A stretch of DNA of 6,871 nucleotides from CBFGRV01 sp965651265 (GTDB lineage: Bacteria > Bacteroidota > Rhodothermia > Rhodothermales > VXPQ01). Below the pieces are notes generated by a model that saw nothing but the letters and a program-made list of their open reading frames with translations, made no database searches and was not told the DNA's origin. Location of the stretch: positions 1-6,871 of the forward strand of contig CBFGRV010000112.1 in NCBI GenBank assembly GCA_965651265.1, read 5' to 3'. Every line of letters begins with the position of its first letter. Position 1 is the stretch's first letter. A program made the translations under genes and the position numbers. Of the stretch, positions 1-6,871 are shown piece by piece.

Positions 1-2
1 TG

Positions 3-932
3 GCATCTGTATCGATGGACTCCATGGCATCGGAAGGGTCGGATTCGCTGACTCTTCCGGACTCCCCAACGGCTACAAGGGAATCTGCCAACCCCGATTC
101 CCTTGCACCGGCAGACTCGCTGCTTCGGCTAACGGGCGCTGTCCTCGATTCTGCTTCTGCATCTCTGGCGATGGCGATGGAACCGGCGAATGACTTCCCG
201 ATCTACCTCACCTCGCTATACGCCGCCATCCAGAAGCACTATCCGACCACGGATTATGCCCGGCAGGCGGCCGAGATTCTGGACGCCATCGAAAGCTATC
301 GAGCCGAACTCGAGCCGCCCGTCGACTCCCTCGCGCTTGCCCGGGTGGCCGACACGACCGGCGCCGTGGCCGCGGACTCCCTGGCCATCCTCTCAGGGGA
401 GGTCGACGGCACGGCGGGCACTTTGGCCGCCGACTCCGTGTCGTGGGCATTGCTCGACTCGGCCGCCGCGACGAAGGGGGACCTGGTGCAGGAGATGGCC
501 GACGCGGGAGAAACCGCCGCCGTTGATACCGCGTCGACAGACCGCACGGAAGCTCCCGGTGCCACCCCGGTGACCCCTGACGACGAGACGTCGGGCGAGA
601 CAGATCGAAGGCCTCCCGACGCGCAGGGTCTACCCAGCGGCGAGGAAGCACTTCGTGGCGAAGGCGGCATCGATCAGGAGCTTGGTGGGTACACACTCGC
701 TCTAGGTATGAACGTCAAGCGCGAACCCATGGAGGAGCTTGCCGCCAAGTACGCGGCAGAGGGCTTTCGAACGGGCGTCATCACCGAGCGTGTAGGTGGA
801 ACCACGATTTACAGGGCCGCGCTCGGACAGTTCGCGTCGGCTGCGCAAGCCTACAAGGCGCTCGAGCTTCACGCCGATGAGCTGGAGAGTGGAACGCTCG
901 TCGCGCCGCTGAAGCCGACTCCCGCCCCCTGA
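3..932 (+). CDS. SPOR-domain protein with TPR-like segment and Asp-Ser-rich linkers (5' partial)
   Basis: The frame is open to the left edge (codons before the ATG at 15 read A-S-V-S), so the true start probably lies outside and the ATG at 15 is internal. Residue numbers here count from that ATG. Residues 60-97 read as a pair of amphipathic helices with the HYPTTDYARQAAEIL signature typical of a tetratricopeptide-type repeat in envelope proteins. Residues 225-300 fit a SPOR domain: a GYTLALG strand, a helix with EELAAKYAAEGF, then TTIYRAALGQFASAAQAYKAL. SPOR domains bind denuded glycan strands of peptidoglycan, often at the division septum, so an envelope location is inferred. Between and before these lie low-complexity Ala/Asp/Ser/Glu stretches with ten Asp-Ser dipeptides (first at residue 2, last at 148). 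No signal peptide is visible because the N-terminus is missing. It ends 172 bp before ftsH. The specific gene name is not recognisable. Confidence 0.8.
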   Translation, partial: ASVSMDSMASEGSDSLTLPDSPTATRESANPDSLAPADSLLRLTGAVLDSASASLAMAMEPANDFPIYLTSLYAAIQKHYPTTDYARQAAEILDAIESYRAELEPPVDSLALARVADTTGAVAADSLAILSGEVDGTAGTLAADSVSWALLDSAAATKGDLVQEMADAGETAAVDTASTDRTEAPGATPVTPDDETSGETDRRPPDAQGLPSGEEALRGEGGIDQELGGYTLALGMNVKREPMEELAAKYAAEGFRTGVITERVGGTTIYRAALGQFASAAQAYKALELHADELESGTLVAPLKPTPAP

Positions 933-943
933 GGCGGACGGAA

Positions 944-968
944 CCGATTGCCCCCGAGGGGGGTTCGG
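944..968 (+). terminator. Possible weak terminator hairpin after the SPOR gene
   Basis: Twelve bases after the stop codon, CCGA (944-947) pairs with TCGG (965-968) and CCCCC (951-955) with GGGGG (959-963) around a GAG loop, with a 3/1 internal loop between the two stems. GAACC (941-945) and GGTTC (962-966) offer an alternative lower stem. There is no T-tract downstream, so if it ends transcription it is not a textbook intrinsic terminator. It may instead be a 3'-end stabilising hairpin. Confidence 0.35.
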
Positions 969-1038
969 CAGGGTCCAGCTTATTGGGGATTGGGAATACC
1001 GCCGTCGACGGAACCCACCAGCATCTCGGCATTCCCCG

Positions 1039-1080
1039 GCTCGCATCTTTGGTACTTCGTTTGCGTGCAAGTATGCGAGC
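1039..1080. promoter_or_regulatory. Inverted repeat overlapping a weak promoter-like sequence upstream of ftsH
   Basis: GCTCGCAT (1039-1046) and ATGCGAGC (1073-1080) form a perfect 8-bp inverted repeat. CTT (1047-1049) and AAG (1069-1071) can continue the stem past a single bulged T at 1072. The right arm ends 24 nt before the GTG at 1105. TTGGTA (1049-1054) and TATGCG (1072-1077), 17 bp apart, are a weak sigma70-like pair lying across the loop and right arm. The element could be an operator overlapping the ftsH promoter or a hairpin in the 5' leader. The dyad is visible, the function is not. Confidence 0.35.
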
Positions 1081-1104
1081 AGCATTCCTCCGCCTCTAGC
1101 ATCA

Positions 1105-3318
<2,214 letters not shown>

Positions 3319-3325
3319 CTTTGCG

Positions 3326-3403
3326 CATCAGGCTCCCTCATTCGGCGTCTAATTCGATATAGCGATGTAGATCGATATATCGAACTATTTCCATCAGGCA
3401 CCC
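3326..3403. repeat. 12-bp direct repeat (11/12) flanking an AT-rich palindrome
   Basis: CATCAGGCTCCC (3326-3337) recurs as CATCAGGCACCC (3392-3403), one mismatch in 12, offset by 66 bp. The copies bracket the TCGATATA palindrome cluster in the ftsH-rpsL spacer. No transposase or terminal inverted repeats abut the copies, so this is recorded as a plain repeat. Paired regulator sites or the scar of a small element are both possible. Confidence 0.5.
3353..3384. promoter_or_regulatory. AT-rich double palindrome, candidate operator or ftsH 3' hairpin
   Basis: TTCGATATA (3353-3361) pairs perfectly with TATATCGAA (3376-3384), and inside it CGAT (3363-3366) pairs with ATCG (3371-3374) around a GTAG loop. 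This gives 13 pairs interrupted by one G-A mismatch. The right half TCGATATATCGA (3372-3383) is itself a perfect 12-bp palindrome, and the left half TCGATATAGCGA (3354-3365) matches it at 11 of 12 positions, 18 bp away. Two near-identical palindromes at this spacing look like tandem binding sites for a dimeric regulator. Lying 35 bp after the ftsH stop, the long hairpin could also mark the ftsH transcript end, but the following CTATTT is a poor U-tract. Confidence 0.45.
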
Positions 3404-3422
3404 CTGTATCGCGCCGGAAACC

Positions 3423-3482
3423 TTTGTTTTTATTCTTTCTTAATGAAGGGAATTGAACAAAGGGGAAGCGGTTGCTTATATT
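3423..3482 (+). promoter_or_regulatory. Predicted str operon promoter with T-rich upstream tract
   Basis: TTGAAC (3453-3458, 4/6 to the sigma70 -35) and TATATT (3477-3482, 5/6 to the -10) are separated by 18 bp. A T-rich tract at 3423-3444 lies directly upstream, at about -45 to -65 relative to a start near 3489, where UP elements enhance strong ribosomal promoters. The same area is an imperfect dyad: CCTTTGTT (3421-3428) with AACAAAGG (3456-3463), and ATTCTTT (3432-3438) with AGGGAAT (3447-3453, two G-T pairs), so the -35 lies in its right arm. The predicted 5' leader of rpsL is about 140 nt. This is the best promoter-like site in the spacer but remains a sequence-only prediction. Confidence 0.5.
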
Positions 3483-3542
3483 GCAAAGCTGTTTGCGATT
3501 CGGCGGGGTCTTACGGGGCGGTCTCAACTTCTCGAGGGCGGT

Positions 3543-3576
3543 ACCGGGGCTTACAAGCCGGTTGTGCTATACCGGC
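3543..3576 (+). promoter_or_regulatory. rpsL leader with two mutually exclusive hairpins
   Basis: In the predicted untranslated leader, GGCT (3548-3551) pairs with AGCC (3556-3559) around TACA and can be extended by ACC (3543-3545) with GGT (3560-3562) past a GG bulge. Alternatively GCCGGT (3557-3562) pairs with ACCGGC (3571-3576) around an 8-nt loop. Both use bases 3557-3562, so only one can form. No U-tract follows, so any effect would be on translation, RNA stability or protein binding rather than intrinsic termination. The remaining leader up to 3627 shows no Shine-Dalgarno sequence. Confidence 0.3.
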
Positions 3577-3627
3577 CGACTCAGTCGATCCAGGCTCCGA
3601 AGAACTCCATCAAACCAGTTGTAATTC

Positions 3628-4002
3628 GTGCCGACGATTCAACAGCTCGTTCGGAAAGGACGGCGAGACAAGGCGACCAAAGTTAAATCCGCTGCCCTGG
3701 GAGGGAGTCCGCAGAAGCGGGGCGTGTGCACGCGTGTTTACACGACCACCCCGAAGAAGCCGAACTCCGCCCTCCGTAAGGTGGCCAAAGTTCGCCTTAC
3801 AAACGGGATCGAGGTGATTGCCTATATCCCTGGAGAAGGCCACAACTTGCAGGAGCACTCGATCGTCCTCGTCCGGGGCGGACGCGTGAAGGACCTTCCC
3901 GGTGTGAAGTATCACATCGTCCGCGGTGCGCTGGATGCTGCGGGCGTCGAGGATCGGCAGCAGGCGCGATCGAAGTACGGCACGAAAAAACCGCGGCGAT
4001 AA
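3628..4002 (+). CDS. rpsL: 30S ribosomal protein uS12
   Basis: uS12 sits at the decoding centre of the 30S subunit and monitors codon-anticodon pairing. The 124-residue product has the full family length and sequence, from MPTIQQLVRKGR through the TTPKKPNSALRKVAKVRL block to the basic SKYGTKKPRR end. The sites where streptomycin-resistance changes occur are wild type: K43 and K88 counting the initiator Met (E. coli K42 and K87). D89 in KDLPG is the aspartate that RimO methylthiolates in many bacteria. The start is GTG: homology places it exactly here and an in-frame TAA at 3622-3624 blocks any upstream start. No Shine-Dalgarno sequence precedes it. It is the first gene of the str operon, followed by 139 nt of structured spacer before rpsG. 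Confidence 0.98.
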   Translation: MPTIQQLVRKGRRDKATKVKSAALGGSPQKRGVCTRVYTTTPKKPNSALRKVAKVRLTNGIEVIAYIPGEGHNLQEHSIVLVRGGRVKDLPGVKYHIVRGALDAAGVEDRQQARSKYGTKKPRR

Positions 4003-4009
4003 AAGTTTG

Positions 4010-4062
4010 GCCGTCGAGTGACGGCGATGTTGGCGCCGTGCAAACCGCACGGCGTCTTTTTT
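4010..4062 (+). terminator. Intrinsic terminator with attenuator-like alternative pairings, rpsL-rpsG spacer
   Basis: Arms 4032-4041 and 4047-4056 form a 10-bp stem (one G-U pair) around the loop AAACC, followed directly by six Ts (4057-4062): a textbook intrinsic terminator. Upstream, GCCGTC (4010-4015) pairs with GACGGC (4020-4025) around GAGT. ACGGCG (4021-4026) can instead pair with CGCCGT (4034-4039), which uses the terminator's left arm. The four segments thus give 1:2 plus 3:4 (terminating) or 2:3 (antiterminating). Segment 1 starts 8 nt after the rpsL stop, close enough to be covered by a terminating ribosome. No convincing promoter lies between here and rpsG, which favours partial termination or attenuation over two separate operons. 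Termination itself is inferred from structure. Confidence 0.65.
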
Positions 4063-4082
4063 GTCATCCAATTACTGGTGTC

Positions 4083-4122
4083 TCGGGCTCGTGGTTGGCC
4101 GATTGTGCGGCCGCTAGCCCGA
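4083..4122 (+). promoter_or_regulatory. Two-tier stem-loop before rpsG, candidate S7 autoregulatory site
   Basis: TCGGGCT (4083-4089) pairs with AGCCCGA (4116-4122), a perfect 7-bp lower stem. GGCCG (4097-4101) pairs with CGGCC (4108-4112) around ATTGTG to form the upper stem. They are joined by an asymmetric 7/3-nt internal loop. The structure ends 19 nt before the rpsG ATG. In E. coli, uS7 binds a structured rpsL-rpsG spacer and represses its own translation. Equivalent position suggests a similar role here, but sequence similarity to the 16S S7 site was not established. Confidence 0.4.
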
Positions 4123-4141
4123 ACGAGAAGACTAACCCACA

Positions 4142-4609
4142 ATGCGACGAAACAGAGCTGAGGTTCGAAGGGCCCCCGTTGATCCCGTCTACCGGGACGA
4201 GCTTGTCGGGCGTTTCATTAACAGCGTCATGAAAAGCGGCAAGAAAAGCACGGCTCAGAATCTCGTCTACAGCGCTTTTGACATCATCGAGGATCGGGCC
4301 GACGAGCCCGGCCTCGAGGTTTTCAAGAAAGCCGTAAACAACGTGGCCCCGCTCGTCGAGGTTCGTAGCCGACGCGTCGGTGGCGCCACCTATCAGGTGC
4401 CCGTAGAAGTGCGGCCCGAGCGGCGAGTGGCGCTGGCGTTTCGATGGATCATTCAATATGCCCGCGCGCGTAACGACAAGAGTTTCGCGATGCGCCTTGC
4501 CAATGAGCTGCAGGCCGCATCGCAGGGCGAAGGCGGCGCGGTGAAAAAGAAAGACGACACGCACCGAATGGCTGAATCCAATAAGGCCTTCGCCCACTTC
4601 CGCTTCTAG
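4142..4609 (+). CDS. rpsG: 30S ribosomal protein uS7
   Basis: uS7 is a primary 16S rRNA-binding protein that nucleates assembly of the 30S head and lines the E-site mRNA exit. The 155-residue product is full length: MRRNRAEVRRAPVDPVYRDE at the start, the helix GRFINSVMKSGKKSTAQ, the beta-hairpin region PLVEVRSRRVGGATYQVPVEV (about 72-92), then RRVALAFRWI and the C-terminal HRMAESNKAFAHFRF. The ATG at 4142 matches the conserved family start. Only a poor purine stretch (GAGAAG at 4125-4130) lies upstream, so initiation probably does not depend on a strong Shine-Dalgarno interaction. It follows rpsL by 139 nt and precedes fusA by 66 nt. Expression may be limited by the terminator-like structure upstream and by feedback of uS7 on the stem-loop just before its start. 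Confidence 0.98.
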   Translation: MRRNRAEVRRAPVDPVYRDELVGRFINSVMKSGKKSTAQNLVYSAFDIIEDRADEPGLEVFKKAVNNVAPLVEVRSRRVGGATYQVPVEVRPERRVALAFRWIIQYARARNDKSFAMRLANELQAASQGEGGAVKKKDDTHRMAESNKAFAHFRF

Positions 4610-4675
4610 ATTCCATGACTTTCCAAGGCTCGGCGGCGGCAGGGTTGCGAAGAACGAAAGACATTATATAGATCA

Positions 4676-6775
4676 ATGGCCGACAAGCATACATTCGTAC
4701 CGCTCGAAAAGACCCGCAATATTGGGATTATGGCCCATATCGATGCGGGGAAGACCACGACCACCGAGCGCATTCTGTTTTATACCGGCCGCCTCCATCG
4801 CATGGGCGAAACCCACGAAGGCGGCGCGACCATGGACTGGATGGAGCAGGAGAAGGAACGCGGCATCACGATTACCAGCGCCGCGACCACCTGCTTCTGG
4901 AAGGATCATCGCATCAATATCATCGACACGCCGGGACACGTCGACTTCACCGTTGAGGTCGAGCGATCCTTGCGCGTGCTGGATGGCGCGATCGCGCTCT
5001 TCTGTGCGGTTGGCGGCGTGGAGCCTCAGTCCGAGACCGTCTGGCGGCAGGCCAACAAGTACAACGTGCCCCGAATCGCCTTCGTCAATAAGATGGACCG
5101 CACCGGCGCCGATTTCGCCAACGCGATCGAGATGATGAAGGAGCGGCTCAAGGCAAACCCGATCCCCGTCCAGATTCCGATAGGCGAGGGCGACATGTTT
5201 CGTGGCGTCATCGACCTGATCACCAATAAGGCGATCGTCTGGCACGACGAGACGCAGGGTTCCACCTGGGATGAGATGGATATCCCGGCAGATCTGCAAA
5301 AGGAGGCCCGCCATTGGCGAATAAACCTCCTCGAGGCCATTGCGGAGCACAATGACGAGCTCCTCATGAAATACCTCGAGGGGGAAACCATAACGGGCGA
5401 CGAGATCCGCGCGGTCGTGCGCAAGGCCACACTGAGCCTCGACATCACGCCGGTCTTCTGTGGGTCGGCCTTCAAGAACAAGGGTGTCCAGCGCCTGCTC
5501 GACGGCGTGCTGGACTACCTGCCGAGTCCGGCCGACATGCCGCCGGTGACGGGCGTGCATCCGCGCACGGAAGAGCGCATCGAGCGCCCGCCGGATCCGA
5601 AGGCGCCCTTCAGCGCCATCGCATTCAAGATTGCAACCGATCCTTACGTCGGGAAGCTTACGTTCTTCCGCGTCTACAGCGGGACCCTGAAGAAGGGGAC
5701 GCAGGTCCTCAATTCGACCACGGGCAATAAGGAGCGGATCGGACGCATCCTCTTCATGCACGCGAACCATCGCGAGGATGTCGAGGAGGTCGAGGCCGGA
5801 GACATCGCGGCCGCCGTGGGCGTCAAGGAAGTCAAGACGGGTGACACGCTATGCGACCCGGATAACCCCATCATTCTCGAGAAGATGGATTTTCCCGAGC
5901 CGGTCATCCGGATCGCCATCGAGCCGAAGACGAAGGCCGACAGCGACAAGTTGACGCAGGGTCTCATGAAGCTGGCCGAAGAGGATCCGACCTTCCAGGT
6001 CCGCACCGACGACGAGACCGGGCAGACCATCATCGCCGGGATGGGCGAGCTGCATCTCGAGATCATCGTAGATCGGCTGCGCCGTGAATTCAAAGTCGAT
6101 GCCAATGTGGGCCGGCCGCAGGTCGCCTTCCGCGAAGCCATCCGGTCGTCCTACGATGAGCACTATGTCCACAAAAAGCAGACGGGCGGCCGCGGCCAGT
6201 TTGCCGAGGTGTACATCGAGTTCTCGCCGACCGAAAGCGGCGTGGGCTTCGAGTTCATCGATGAGATCAAGGGTGGAGCCATCCCCCGCGAGTTCATCCC
6301 TTCGGTGGAGAAAGGCATCAAGGCCGCGCTCGAACAGGGCCCGCTAGCCGGTTATCCGGTAGAAGGCGTGCGCGCACGGCTGTACGACGGCAAGTTTCAC
6401 GACGTCGACTCCGACCAGAACTCCTTCGAGATCGCCGGCCGCATGGCTTTCCGCGAGGCAGCCCGGCGCGCCAATCCGGTCATCATGGAACCCATCATGG
6501 AGGTCGAGGTCGTCACGCCCGAGGAGTACATGGGTGACGTCATCGGCGACCTGAACAGCCGCCGTGGACGGATCGAGAGTATGGGGCAGCGCCAGGATGC
6601 ACAGGTCATTCGAGCATCCGTGCCGCTCTCCGAGATGTTCGGCTACTCGACAGATCTGCGCTCCCTCACGCAGGGCCGCGCCATCTACACGATGCAGTTC
6701 GATCATTATGCCGAGGTGCCGAAGAGCATCGCCGACGAGATCGTCGCCACGGCCACTGGCGCCGTCGCGGCCTAA
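4676..6775 (+). CDS. fusA: Translation elongation factor G
   Basis: EF-G is the GTPase that drives tRNA-mRNA translocation and, with ribosome recycling factor, splits post-termination ribosomes. The 699-residue protein is normal length with all five domains. The G domain has AHIDAGKT (20-27), switch I RGITIT (from R62), DTPGHVD (84-90, with H88 as the catalytic-site histidine), NKMD (138-141) and the G5-type GSAFKN. Domain II begins near 295. Domain III carries the AGMGELHLE motif. Domain IV shows the QTGGRGQFAEV block (from Q502) and the tip loop with H575 in FHDVDS, equivalent to E. coli H583. A ferredoxin-like domain V ends the protein (GYSTDLRSLTQGRA). The ATG at 4676 gives the standard MADKHTFVPLEKTRNIGIMAHIDAGK N-terminus. 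The upstream spacer is A-rich with no Shine-Dalgarno sequence. A canonical EF-G1 is most likely, with no internal break or insertion seen. Confidence 0.98.
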   Translation: MADKHTFVPLEKTRNIGIMAHIDAGKTTTTERILFYTGRLHRMGETHEGGATMDWMEQEKERGITITSAATTCFWKDHRINIIDTPGHVDFTVEVERSLRVLDGAIALFCAVGGVEPQSETVWRQANKYNVPRIAFVNKMDRTGADFANAIEMMKERLKANPIPVQIPIGEGDMFRGVIDLITNKAIVWHDETQGSTWDEMDIPADLQKEARHWRINLLEAIAEHNDELLMKYLEGETITGDEIRAVVRKATLSLDITPVFCGSAFKNKGVQRLLDGVLDYLPSPADMPPVTGVHPRTEERIERPPDPKAPFSAIAFKIATDPYVGKLTFFRVYSGTLKKGTQVLNSTTGNKERIGRILFMHANHREDVEEVEAGDIAAAVGVKEVKTGDTLCDPDNPIILEKMDFPEPVIRIAIEPKTKADSDKLTQGLMKLAEEDPTFQVRTDDETGQTIIAGMGELHLEIIVDRLRREFKVDANVGRPQVAFREAIRSSYDEHYVHKKQTGGRGQFAEVYIEFSPTESGVGFEFIDEIKGGAIPREFIPSVEKGIKAALEQGPLAGYPVEGVRARLYDGKFHDVDSDQNSFEIAGRMAFREAARRANPVIMEPIMEVEVVTPEEYMGDVIGDLNSRRGRIESMGQRQDAQVIRASVPLSEMFGYSTDLRSLTQGRAIYTMQFDHYAEVPKSIADEIVATATGAVAA

Positions 6776-6810
6776 CCATTACACCGACAGATTACATCGA
6801 ACACGCGAGA

Positions 6811-6817
6811 TAGGAGC
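6811..6817 (+). promoter_or_regulatory. Ribosome binding site of tuf
   Basis: AGGAG (6812-6816) lies 9 nt before the ATG at 6826. It is the only clear Shine-Dalgarno sequence in front of any gene in the window. Confidence 0.7.
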
Positions 6818-6825
6818 AACCAGTC

Positions 6826-6871
6826 ATGGCAAAGGAGACCTTTCAGCGCAGCAAGCCGCACGTGAACATTG
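6826..6871 (+). CDS. tuf: Translation elongation factor Tu (3' truncated by the window edge)
   Basis: Fifteen codons are visible: MAKETFQRSKPHVNI, which is the characteristic EF-Tu N-terminus immediately before the GTIGHVDHGKT P-loop of the family. EF-Tu delivers aminoacyl-tRNA to the ribosomal A site as a GTP complex. The gene starts 50 nt after the fusA stop, is preceded by a good Shine-Dalgarno sequence, and completes the classical rpsL-rpsG-fusA-tuf order. The truncation is only the end of the window. Whether a second tuf copy exists elsewhere cannot be seen. Confidence 0.93.
   Translation, partial: MAKETFQRSKPHVNI

Larger units (their letters stand above)
3319..3627. other. Gene-free ftsH-rpsL spacer
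   Basis: No convincing gene occupies this 309-bp stretch. In order it holds one copy of a 12-bp direct repeat, the AT-rich double palindrome, the second repeat copy, a T-rich tract with the predicted str promoter, and the rpsL leader with competing hairpins. It is more AT-rich than the coding sequence in its first half and GC-rich again in the leader. Confidence 0.7.

Noticed and set aside
1003..1012. Palindrome CCGTCGACGG in the spacer before ftsH
   Set aside because: A 10-bp GC palindrome with no loop is common by chance in GC-rich DNA and has no partner site nearby.
937..1015. Nine-base direct repeat GACGGAACC at 937-945 and 1007-1015
   Set aside because: It is short, GC-rich and without associated structure, so coincidence is adequate.
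3443..3817. Open frames starting at 3443 (ATG) and 3453 (TTG) in the rpsL leader
   Set aside because: Both overlap the predicted promoter and run into rpsL in another frame, neither has a ribosome binding site, and the proteins resemble nothing known to me.
4061..4089. TTGTCA at 4061-4066 as a -35 for a separate rpsG-fusA-tuf promoter
   Set aside because: It matches the -35 consensus at 5/6, but no -10-like hexamer lies 16-19 bp downstream, where the sequence is GC-rich.
4105..4135. GAGAAG as a Shine-Dalgarno sequence for rpsG
   Set aside because: It is a weak match and its spacing is on the long side. It is mentioned in the rpsG entry but not called as a feature.
4645..4670. TTGCGA and TATATA before fusA as a promoter
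   Set aside because: The spacing is only about 14 bp and a start there would leave almost no leader. An A/T-rich initiation region is simpler.
4673..5770. 365-codon open frame on the minus strand opposite fusA
   Set aside because: Same explanation: a mirror of fusA codon bias with no family resemblance.

Overview
This is a GC-rich bacterial chromosomal segment with all recognisable genes on the + strand. The FtsH sequence (N-terminal IDYSTFLEYVE block, the long NPGSQVLNIGKNKA linker, a C-terminal LGPRDLVEILGPRPYG block) and the general lack of Shine-Dalgarno sequences resemble the Bacteroidota side of the tree, most closely Rhodothermota (Rhodothermus/Salinibacter relatives). That placement is from memory of these families, not from a search.

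Layout. Positions 1-932 hold the 3' part of a gene for a TPR-like, Asp-Ser-rich protein ending in a SPOR domain. A 172-bp spacer with a hairpin and an 8-bp inverted repeat leads to ftsH (1105-3318), a complete membrane AAA+ zinc protease. A 309-bp gene-free region follows. It contains an AT-rich palindrome cluster flanked by an 11/12 direct repeat, a T-rich tract with a sigma70-like promoter, and a roughly 140-nt leader with two competing hairpins. Next is the str operon: rpsL (uS12, GTG start), rpsG (uS7), fusA (EF-G) and the first 15 codons of tuf (EF-Tu), which runs off the right edge.

How the genes relate. rpsL, rpsG, fusA and tuf encode decoding-centre, small-subunit head and elongation functions and are probably co-transcribed from the promoter near 3453-3482. 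The most notable structure is the 139-nt rpsL-rpsG spacer. It carries a strong intrinsic-terminator hairpin with a six-T tail, in the middle of what is usually one operon. Two upstream segments create a 1:2 / 2:3 / 3:4 set of alternative pairings like a classical attenuator, and segment 1 begins only 8 nt after the rpsL stop codon. A second, two-tier stem-loop sits between this and the rpsG start, where E. coli has its S7 autoregulatory site. These are reading-based proposals: base pairing is visible, function is inferred. The protein-coding genes themselves look intact and ordinary for their families.
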